The notes beneath the pieces are model-generated. The model was given only the letters and a program-made list of their open reading frames with translations. It searched no databases and was not told the origin of the DNA. A stretch of DNA of 11,226 nucleotides from Oscillospiraceae bacterium (GTDB taxonomy: Bacteria; Bacillota; Clostridia; Oscillospirales; Oscillospiraceae), in the NCBI GenBank assembly GCA_028708585.1, contig JAQVYO010000043.1, forward strand, positions 1 through 11,226. The letters are read 5' to 3'. Position 1 is the stretch's first letter. Every line of letters begins with the position of its first letter. This document shows, piece after piece, positions 6,218-11,226 of the stretch. Both the position numbers and the translations under genes were made by a program.

Positions 6218-6526
6218 TTAAAGAACCCGGCCCGCCGGCATACAGCAAACCCAGAAAACAAGAAACAGGACCGCCGCGGCTTCCAAAAGGAAAATAGCCG
6301 GCATTCCCAGCTGAAATTTTTTATGTTTTGTTTTATGGTGAAAGACGTGCATTCCCAGGATGGCACCCAAAGAACCACCCAGGACGGCGATCAGAAACAG
6401 CGTTTTTTCCGGCGTGCGCCATCTTCCCCGCCTTGCTTTGTGTTTATCGATCCCCATGCTCAGAAAACCTGCCCCGTTGACAGCGGCAAAATAAATTAAA
6501 ATCAGCCGCTTGATTGATTCCTGCAT
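6218..6526 (-). CDS. DUF1294 small membrane protein
   Basis: 102 aa with three hydrophobic segments (about 8-25, 41-60 and 75-98). The middle carries the DUF1294 signature: MGIDKHKARRGRWRTPEKTL, then LGGSLGAILGM and FHHKTKHKKFQLGMP. Members are integral membrane proteins of unknown function, sometimes fused to cold-shock or nucleic-acid binding domains; this copy has only the membrane part. The start ATG at 6526 has GGGGAG upstream on the minus strand. It is a single-gene unit with its own promoter (TTGCAA/TATAAT) and terminator, lying tail-to-tail with the yyaL-like gene. Confidence 0.88.
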   Translation of the reverse strand: MQESIKRLILIYFAAVNGAGFLSMGIDKHKARRGRWRTPEKTLFLIAVLGGSLGAILGMHVFHHKTKHKKFQLGMPAIFLLEAAAVLFLVFWVCCMPAGRVL

Positions 6527-6578
6527 GCGCCTTTTCTCCCCTCTCGTGATAGAAATCCTCTCGTTTGGACAGTCTTTT

Positions 6579-6608
6579 ATTATAGCCGGTCTGTCGACCC
6601 GTTTGCAA
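6579..6608 (-). promoter_or_regulatory. Sigma-A promoter of the DUF1294 gene
   Basis: On the minus strand TTGCAA (6603-6608), an 18-base spacer and a perfect TATAAT (6579-6584). One arm of a 9-bp inverted repeat sits in the spacer, directly upstream of the -10. Confidence 0.75.
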
Positions 6609-6628
6609 GAAGGAGGGAAACAGACCGG
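6586..6628. repeat. 9-bp inverted repeat flanking the -35 of the DUF1294 promoter
   Basis: CCGGTCTGT (6586-6594) and ACAGACCGG (6620-6628) are exact complements, with centres 34 bp apart (about three helical turns). The arms lie on either side of the -35 at 6603-6608. No U-tract follows on either strand, so an operator is more likely than a terminator. Confidence 0.6.
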
Positions 6629-6652
6629 TGGCGCGCCATATTCCCCCCCAAT

Positions 6653-6733
6653 CTATTTATCAAAATCCTCTTGATGGCCGCCAAGCGCCTCTCCGCTTCG
6701 CCATTTCTCCTGAACCGCCCTCCAAATTTCCAC
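6653..6733 (-). CDS. Possible 26-aa small protein (GTG start)
   Basis: A GTG at 6733 (minus strand) is preceded by CGGAGGAAACG, a good ribosome site, and opens a short frame reading V-EIWRAVQEKWRSGEALGG and ending HQEDFDK. Two tryptophans and a charged, helix-like composition are compatible with a real peptide, but the length is short and I know no relative. The frame is open further upstream, across the divergent promoter of the 61-aa gene. It lies ahead of the DUF1294 promoter. It may be chance. Confidence 0.22.
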   Translation of the reverse strand: MEIWRAVQEKWRSGEALGGHQEDFDK

Positions 6734-6743
6734 CGTTTCCTCC

Positions 6744-6772
6744 GTGACAAATCCAGCGTCATGTGCTATTAT
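6744..6772 (+). promoter_or_regulatory. Sigma-A promoter of the 61-aa protein gene
   Basis: GTGACA (6744-6749), a 17-base spacer and TATTAT (6767-6772). The start would be near 6779, giving a leader of only about 16 bases that still holds AAAGGCGGG. Confidence 0.7.
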
Positions 6773-6794
6773 GAAACGGAAAGGCGGGATATTT

Positions 6795-6980
6795 ATGAAG
6801 AAATTTATCCCCCAGGAAAAACTTTCTAAAAAGGCGCGGCGCGCCTTGGCCGCAAAACAAAGAAAAACCTGGGGCAGTATGAATCCAGTCACCAGAAAGC
6901 CGGAAAATCTAAAATCTTATCAAAGAAAAAAGGTTTCGTATCTTGATGATTTTTATGATACGGAACCTTTTTCTTTATAA
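6795..6980 (+). CDS. Small basic conserved protein of Clostridia type
   Basis: A 61-aa, strongly basic protein: LSKKARRALAAKQRKTWGSM followed by NPVTRKPENLKSYQRKK. I recall the pattern KK-x-R-TWG-x-NPVTRK...YxRKK from short hypothetical proteins of Clostridia; no function is known to me. Charge and size would suit a nucleic-acid or ribosome-associated protein, which is inference. The ATG at 6795 follows GGCGGG by five bases and the predicted promoter by about 22 bases; the longer open frame from 6744 begins inside that promoter and is rejected. The last ~17 residues (VSYLDDFYDTEPFSL) are acidic, unlike the rest, and are encoded by the terminator hairpin. Confidence 0.8.
   Translation: MKKFIPQEKLSKKARRALAAKQRKTWGSMNPVTRKPENLKSYQRKKVSYLDDFYDTEPFSL
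6927..6977 (+). terminator. Intrinsic terminator inside the 3' end of the 61-aa gene
   Basis: The arms 6927-6942 and 6957-6972 pair over 16 bp with one G-U, around loop TTGATGATTTTTAT, followed by CTTTATAAATTTATTTATTTT. The whole stem lies before the stop codon (6978-6980). Confidence 0.7.
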
Positions 6981-7060
6981 ATTTATTTATTTTTCATCTT
7001 TTTACACTGCTTCCTTCGGAGAGCCGCCCATTATTTAAAAAAAAGGGTTTTTCCCCAATC

Positions 7061-7090
7061 AAACCGGCCGGAGCCGGTTTTCCTTTTTCC
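7061..7090 (+). terminator. Second intrinsic terminator downstream of the 61-aa gene
   Basis: AAACCGGC (7061-7068), loop CGGA and GCCGGTTT (7073-7080), followed by TCCTTTTTCC. It isolates the next promoter at 7120. Confidence 0.6.
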
Positions 7091-7119
7091 CTGGTTTTGG
7101 AAGGCCCATATTTTACCTG

Positions 7120-7148
7120 TTGAGGAGGATTTTATCCCTGGGTATAAT
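7120..7148 (+). promoter_or_regulatory. Sigma-A promoter of the SleB-like hydrolase gene
   Basis: TTGAGG (7120-7125), a 17-base spacer and a perfect TATAAT (7143-7148). The start near 7155 gives a leader of about 27 bases. Confidence 0.8.
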
Positions 7149-7181
7149 GATGGTGCTTTGTATGCCGGAGGAAATCAATCG

Positions 7182-8009
7182 ATGAACAAAAAAGCACGAT
7201 GTTTCTTGGCCCTTTGCATCCTTTTTTCCCTACTGTCGTTCCCATGGAGCAAGGCCGCGGAACCGACGAAGCAAATCAGCATTTATGTGAATGGAATTCA
7301 CACAGGAATGAGCACGCATCTTTTGGGCGAATCCACCTATGTGCCGCTGCGGGAATTCTGCGCGGCGCTGGCGGACTGTTCCATCTCGTGGGACGACGCC
7401 CGCAGGGAGGCCACAATCACCTGCAAGGGGCTTTCCATGACCATCCCCAACAAAGGAGAATATTTCATTGCAAATGGACGGTGCCTGTTTTTTGCACGCG
7501 GCGTCTATTCGTCAAATGGACATCTATATCTGCCCGTTCGCGCTCTTGCCAAAGCATTCGGTGCAACCGTAACCTGGAATCCAGGCTCTATGACGGTTTC
7601 CGTTACGCCTGGAACTCCCATTTTAAGCGCAGACAACTATTATGGCACCGAAGATTTACACTGGCTGTCCCGGCTGATTTCAGCGGAAAGCAAAGGAGAG
7701 CCTTTGCTGGGACAAATTGCGGTCGGCAACGTAGTCTTAAACCGGGTTCACAGCGGCAGCTACCCCAACACCATTTATGACGTTATTTTTGATATGCAGT
7801 ACGGCGTCCAGTTCGAGCCGGTTGAAAATAAAATGATTTACAACGACCCGGATCCCCTCAGCGTCCTTGCGGCAAAAATTTGCCTGGAAGGGTATCAGGT
7901 CGCCGATAACAGTTTATATTTTTTAAATGAGCGCATTGCAAAGAGTAAATGGATCGTGAATCATTGCAGCTATGTCATGACCATCGGAAATCATACCTTT
8001 TATCAATAA
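7182..8009 (+). CDS. Secreted cell-wall hydrolase: copper amine oxidase-N domain plus SleB-type catalytic domain
   Basis: A 275-aa exported enzyme. Residues 1-25 are a signal peptide (KK, hydrophobic core, SKAA/E). Residues 31-143 form a copper-amine-oxidase N-terminal-like stalk domain (ISIYVNGI, TYVPLREF, ISWDDARREATI, LYLPVRALAKAFGATVTWNP), used by Firmicutes as a wall-associated module with no oxidase activity. Residues 158-275 are a SleB/Hydrolase_2 domain: WLSRLISAESKGEPLLGQIA, then VGNVVLNRV and PNTIYDVIF. Glu169 is the expected catalytic residue of this lytic-transglycosylase family. SleB relatives open spore cortex or vegetative peptidoglycan; the substrate here is not evident. The ATG at 7182 has GGAGG ten bases upstream; the frame also opens at a TTG (7158), which lacks a ribosome site. 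It has its own promoter and shares a terminator with the convergent gene. Confidence 0.92.
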   Translation: MNKKARCFLALCILFSLLSFPWSKAAEPTKQISIYVNGIHTGMSTHLLGESTYVPLREFCAALADCSISWDDARREATITCKGLSMTIPNKGEYFIANGRCLFFARGVYSSNGHLYLPVRALAKAFGATVTWNPGSMTVSVTPGTPILSADNYYGTEDLHWLSRLISAESKGEPLLGQIAVGNVVLNRVHSGSYPNTIYDVIFDMQYGVQFEPVENKMIYNDPDPLSVLAAKICLEGYQVADNSLYFLNERIAKSKWIVNHCSYVMTIGNHTFYQ

Positions 8010-8091
8010 CATGCGGCTTCACGGTCCATCCATCATTATCATTCATACAAAGCGGGGCTGCCGGAAACACGCCGGCACGCTCAACCCAGGC

Positions 8092-8128
8092 CCAAAAGGG
8101 ACGCCGGACAGTCCGGCGTCCCTTTTGG
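8092..8128. terminator. Bidirectional intrinsic terminator between convergent genes
   Basis: A perfect 17-bp stem (8092-8108 with 8112-8128) around loop CAG. The outer part is AAAAGGG/CCCTTTT, which gives a U-run at the 3' arm in both directions. It serves the hydrolase gene (plus) and the ychF-acyltransferase pair (minus). Confidence 0.85.
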
Positions 8129-8144
8129 CCTTCAAACGGGGATT

Positions 8145-8867
8145 TCAAATCCCAAAGCGGCCCGCCAAATAGCTCAGGCCATATAGCAGCGCGATCAGCA
8201 GCGGCTGATGCAGCAGATAGGCCGCCAAACTATGCCGCCCCAAAAAAGAGAGGCCCGGCACTTTCCAGGAAAGAAACCATTGTGGCAGCCGGCGCTCCAA
8301 AGCATATTTCCCCGCCCATGTCCCCAGCAGAAACACAAAAATGTTTGGAAAGATGGGATAATAATCGGCGGAAGAAAAATCGGGAGAAATAAGGCCCAAG
8401 GGAAACAGGCAGTCAACGGAAACTCGGTGGCTTACAAGCCAGCCTGTCAGAACAAAAAGAGCCAGATAAAGTACCGGCGCCGCTTGTTCCGGAATCCGGT
8501 TCCAAAACCCGTGGGTAAGCCCATAAAGGATCATAGCGCATCCTAAAAACTGCAAAATGCCAAACAGGATGGGCGCACCCCAAGCGAAGGCCGCGGCGGC
8601 AACCAGGCATCCCGCCGTCAAAACCCGGATCCCCCTCCGGATATTTCCGGAGGACAGCCGGGAGGAAACGCCCGCGATCAAAATAAAGCCGCTGGAGGAA
8701 AACAGCTGGCAGAACACGGCAAACGGGTTGTCCGCAATCCAGGCGGGACATCCAAAAAATGAAGAAAGATCATAAAACAAATGATAAAGCACCATGAACA
8801 GCAAGCAAATTCCCCTCAAGCTGTCCAGTCCCAATATCCGGCTTTTCGGTCGGCCCGCCTCCTTCAT
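8145..8867 (-). CDS. HGSNAT-type (DUF1624) membrane acyltransferase
   Basis: A 240-aa integral membrane protein with about seven hydrophobic helices. It has the N-terminal signature of the heparan-alpha-glucosaminide N-acetyltransferase catalytic family: ILGLDSLRGICLLFMVLYH, then FYDLSSFFG (Asp15, Arg18-Gly19, His29). GILQFLG and FPNIFVFLLGTWAGKY follow, ending in LSFLGRHSLAAYLLHQPLL. Members probably move acyl groups across the membrane onto sugars or wall polymers; the substrate is unknown. It follows ychF in one transcript. An in-frame TTG at 8879 overlaps the ychF stop, but I prefer ATG 8867, nine bases after that stop, with GAGAAAG just upstream. Translational coupling to ychF is likely. 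The bidirectional terminator lies 17 bases beyond the stop. Confidence 0.85.
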   Translation of the reverse strand: MKEAGRPKSRILGLDSLRGICLLFMVLYHLFYDLSSFFGCPAWIADNPFAVFCQLFSSSGFILIAGVSSRLSSGNIRRGIRVLTAGCLVAAAAFAWGAPILFGILQFLGCAMILYGLTHGFWNRIPEQAAPVLYLALFVLTGWLVSHRVSVDCLFPLGLISPDFSSADYYPIFPNIFVFLLGTWAGKYALERRLPQWFLSWKVPGLSFLGRHSLAAYLLHQPLLIALLYGLSYLAGRFGI

Positions 8868-8875
8868 TTGCTTTC

Positions 8876-9964
8876 TCAAACATTAAATCGAAATAAAACC
8901 ACATCGCCATCCCGCATGACATAATCCTTGCCTTCCACGCGCACCAGCCCTTTTTCCTTGGCCGCGGCCATAGAGCCGCAGGCGTGCAAATCGTCGTAAG
9001 CCACAACCTCGGCCCGTATAAAACCACGCTCCAAATCGGAATGGATCTTTCCCGCCGCGCGAGGCGCTTTTGTCCCTTTGGAAATGGTCCAGGCCCGCAC
9101 TTCCGGCTTGCCTGCCGTCAGGTAGGAAATCAGGCCAAGCAGATCGTATGAGCAGCGAATCAAGCGCGCCAGTCCGGTCTCGCGAATTCCTATGTCTTCC
9201 AGAAAAAAGGCGCGTTCTTCTTCCGGAAGGCCGGCAATATCCTGCTCCAGGCGAGCGCAGATGGGCAGTACCTGTGCCCTATCCGCTTCCGCAACATCGC
9301 ATAAAGCTTGATACAGCGGATTTGCATCCAGATTTGCATACCCCTGCTCGTCCAGATTGGCGGCATAAATAACCGGCTTTAGGGAAAGAAGTCCGCCGTC
9401 GGCCAGCATGGGCGCATCATCCGGGCCAAATGCAAAGGAACGGGCGGGTTTCCCCTCGCCCAGGTGTGCAAGCAGCGCCTCGCAGACCTGCGCTTCTCTT
9501 ACATATCTCTTGTCGCCCTTGGCGGATTTTTGGGCTTTTGCCAGCCGGCGCTCAACCACCTCAATATCGGCCAGAACCAGTTCCAGATTCAGCGTCTCCA
9601 CATCCCGGACGGGATCGGCCGCTTCCTCCCCAAACAGGTCTTCGCTTTCAAAGCAGCGCACCACATGCACCAGCGCATCCGTCTGCCGGATGTGAGAGAG
9701 AAATTTGTTTCCCAGACCCTCTCCCCTGGCGGCTCCTTTGGCCAGACCGGCAATATCCACAAATTCAATGGTAGCGGGGGTGACCTTCTGCGGCTGGTGC
9801 AGCTCGCTCAGCCAGTCAAGCCGTTCATCCGGTACCGGCACTATGCCAACATTGGGTGTGATGGTGGAAAAGGGATAGCTGGCGGCTTCTGCGCCCGCGT
9901 TGGTCAGGGCATTAAAAAGAGTGGTCTTACCCACATTGGGAAGACCTACGATTCCAAGCTTCAT
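8876..9964 (-). CDS. ychF: YchF/OLA1-type redox-regulated ATPase
   Basis: 362 aa, the usual length for YchF, an Obg-related P-loop ATPase that associates with ribosomes and stress responses. It starts at the P-loop GLPNVGKTT (residues 7-15; the family more often has GKST), then the switch region YPFSTITPNVG, DIAGLAKGAARGEGLGNKFL (70-89) and HVVRCFE. The NLDE at 203-206 replaces the NKxD of true GTPases, the hallmark of ATP preference in YchF. The C-terminal TGS domain spans about 278-361 and ends DYVMRDGDVVLFRFNV. The ATG at 9964 is preceded by AAGGAAGG on the minus strand. Two overlapping TATAAT boxes lie at about 9981-9994 with no clear -35, possibly because an IS110 relic starts right behind them. 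Confidence 0.95.
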   Translation of the reverse strand: MKLGIVGLPNVGKTTLFNALTNAGAEAASYPFSTITPNVGIVPVPDERLDWLSELHQPQKVTPATIEFVDIAGLAKGAARGEGLGNKFLSHIRQTDALVHVVRCFESEDLFGEEAADPVRDVETLNLELVLADIEVVERRLAKAQKSAKGDKRYVREAQVCEALLAHLGEGKPARSFAFGPDDAPMLADGGLLSLKPVIYAANLDEQGYANLDANPLYQALCDVAEADRAQVLPICARLEQDIAGLPEEERAFFLEDIGIRETGLARLIRCSYDLLGLISYLTAGKPEVRAWTISKGTKAPRAAGKIHSDLERGFIRAEVVAYDDLHACGSMAAAKEKGLVRVEGKDYVMRDGDVVLFRFNV

Positions 9965-9993
9965 GACAATATCCTTCCTTGTATTATAATTAT

Positions 9994-10300
9994 AAAGCAG
10001 TCGTTATTAGAGCCAGCAGATCGCGGCAGCGCATTGGACACACACTTGAAAGTCCTTTTGCAAACCGCTCCCAAAAGGCCCGCTGCAGCCGGGACAAGGC
10101 CATTGAGATACGCAAGGCCGCAGAGCATCTGTTGGCGCTCCGAGATGCCGGCAAAATCGTCGGGGTTGCGGCACATGGTCCGCCTCATCCGCGATTTGGA
10201 TGCCGAGAGTGCAGGGATCAAGGAGACCATGTTGCCATCTCCCATGCCGCCAAGAAGCTGGTGCGGTTCCTTTACGCCTTTGGAGCAATTTTTGGCAACC
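9994..10300 (+). pseudogene. Degraded IS110-family transposase relic
   Basis: Fragments in two plus frames line up in order with the second half of clostridial IS110 transposases. They are THLKVLLQTAPK (from 10040), then in another frame SRDKAIEIRKAAEH, then back to EMPAKSSGLRHMVRLIRDLD followed by AESAGIKE, and finally GDHVAISHAAKKLVRFLYAF in the second frame. At least three frameshifts are present. Roughly 100 codons expected between IKE and the final block, including the IPGIG...AEIGD...YAGLSP region and catalytic serine, are missing (junction near 10215-10225). The N-terminal DEDD half is also absent. The alignment is from memory of the family; the continuous frame 9464-10306 is partly antisense to ychF and is not a gene. 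Confidence 0.75.
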
Positions 10301-10527
10301 GTATAGACTGGCTTTTTACGCTATCCATCTTGTGCCATTCCTCGACATTTGGGCCTTGATTTTTAACAGTTAGTCTTTCAATGGGGAAGCACGGTATTTC
10401 ACTTTGCCATTATACATAAAATAGATTGGAAAGGCAAGATAACGCGGCAGATTGATGAAACCGCTCATAAATGTTTTGATTTCTGGCGGATATTTTGGGG
10501 ATAACAACTCTGGGACATCAAAACTTC
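10301..10527. other. Stretch with no supported gene between the IS110 relic and the rny promoter
   Basis: The sequence becomes AT-richer. Short frames occur on both strands (such as minus 10370-10582), but none has a ribosome site plus recognisable protein features. The first ~70 bases may be the 3' end of the decayed IS. I see no RNA gene or terminator. Confidence 0.5.
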
Positions 10528-10557
10528 TTGACAAGCGCAGCGTTGTAGCTCTAAAAT
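10528..10557 (+). promoter_or_regulatory. Sigma-A promoter upstream of rny
   Basis: TTGACA (10528-10533), an 18-base spacer and TAAAAT (10552-10557). The start near 10564 gives a leader of about 160 bases for rny. Confidence 0.65.
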
Positions 10558-10723
10558 GGAAAAAGAAAGTCTTGAAGAACATAGGGGAAGTTTTTCAATT
10601 GGATTTTTACTTGTTGGCGGTATTGACAGAATACCTCAAATAATAACCGGTTTCATAAAGCCTTTATCTGGCATTTCATTTGGATTACCCACATTAATGA
10701 AAATGGAGGTGTATGCAGGACGC

Positions 10724-11226
10724 ATGGAGTATATCCTACCTATTATTGCAATTATAATTGCAATTGTTATAGCATTTCCACTGGGTATTAAATATCGTAA
10801 AATGGTCTCTGAAAAAGAAATCTCCAGCGCCGAGGAAGAAGCAAAGCGCATTATCAACGAATCCATCAAAAGCGCGGAGAACAAAAAACGAGAAGCGCTG
10901 CTGGAAGCCAAAGAAGAAATTTTAAAAACCAAAAGCGAATATGACCGCGAGGTTAAAGAGCGCAGAACCGACCTGCAAAAGCAGGAACGTCGTTTGCAGC
11001 AAAAAGAAGAAAATTTAGACAAAAAAATGGACCTTTTGGAAAAGAAAGAGGAAAATCTCGCATTCAAGCTTTCCAATGTGGAAGCCGAGCGGGAAGAAGT
11101 CTCTCTCTTAAAAAAAAGCCAGCTTGAGTTGCTTGAAAAAATATCTGGTTTTACCGCAGAAGAAGCAAAGCATTACTTGATTACACAGCTGGAGTCCGAA
11201 GTAACCCATGAATCCGCGATGAAAAT
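10724..11226 (+). CDS. rny: RNase Y (partial, N-terminal 167 residues)
   Basis: RNase Y is the membrane-anchored endoribonuclease that starts mRNA decay in Firmicutes. The visible part has the N-terminal membrane helix (MEYILPIIAIIIAIVIAFPLG) and the long charged coiled coil (from about residue 25 to the edge), including the family-typical EEEAKRIINES, KREALLEAKEEI, ERRTDLQKQERRLQQKEENL and DKKMDLLEKKEENL. The KH and HD domains lie beyond the right edge. GGAGGTG lies 13 bases before the chosen ATG, a rather long spacing, and AGGA sits nearer. The frame is open upstream to 10532, but the -10 box overlaps the next ATG (10556), so the hydrophobic MEYILP start is preferred. Confidence 0.92.
   Translation, partial: MEYILPIIAIIIAIVIAFPLGIKYRKMVSEKEISSAEEEAKRIINESIKSAENKKREALLEAKEEILKTKSEYDREVKERRTDLQKQERRLQQKEENLDKKMDLLEKKEENLAFKLSNVEAEREEVSLLKKSQLELLEKISGFTAEEAKHYLITQLESEVTHESAMK

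Noticed and set aside
6653..6892. 79-codon minus-strand frame
   Set aside because: Its upstream half is antisense to the conserved 61-aa basic protein and its promoter; only the last 26 codons have a plausible ribosome site and are listed separately at low confidence.
9464..10306. 280-codon open frame on the plus strand
   Set aside because: Its first 500 bases are antisense to ychF, whose protein is unmistakable; the last part is one frame of the broken IS110 transposase.
10370..10582. 70-codon minus-strand frame downstream of the IS110 relic
   Set aside because: No ribosome site, no recognisable protein features, and it overlaps the rny promoter on the other strand.

Overview
The window looks like chromosomal DNA of a Gram-positive, low-to-moderate GC Clostridia member, plausibly Oscillospiraceae/Ruminococcaceae-like. 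This rests on the strong Shine-Dalgarno sequences, consensus sigma-A promoters, many intrinsic terminators, the RNase Y gene, the SleB-type cell-wall hydrolase and c-di-GMP-I riboswitches with Firmicute-type cores. The family-level guess is inference.

Left part (1-3750): a cyclic-di-GMP module. Two c-di-GMP-I (GEMM-I) riboswitches lie on the minus strand. One (1844-1920) heads a two-gene operon: a 328-aa secreted protein with a TasA/camelysin-like SipW-type signal region and a C-terminal CBM2-like domain, then a 132-aa secreted low-complexity protein. The other (118-189) heads a gene that leaves the left edge after eight codons (MKKTLAIF). Transcribed divergently from the operon is a 7TM-PAS-GGDEF diguanylate cyclase. 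The layout suggests that c-di-GMP made by a membrane sensor controls export of surface or matrix proteins through RNA switches.

Middle (3750-8130): a promoter-hairpin-terminator unit resembling a small RNA gene; a YyaL-type thioredoxin/DUF255 protein with a perfect hairpin in its leader; a minus-strand DUF1294 membrane protein whose promoter carries an inverted repeat; a 61-aa basic Clostridia-type small protein whose terminator lies inside its coding end; and a secreted copper-amine-oxidase-N/SleB-type cell-wall hydrolase.

Right part (8130-11226): a strong bidirectional terminator separates the hydrolase from a minus-strand pair, ychF (OLA1-type ATPase) followed by an HGSNAT/DUF1624-type acyltransferase. 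Upstream of ychF lies a frameshifted, internally deleted relic of an IS110-family transposase, then about 230 bases with no gene I can support, then a good promoter and the 5' part of rny (RNase Y), which runs off the right edge.
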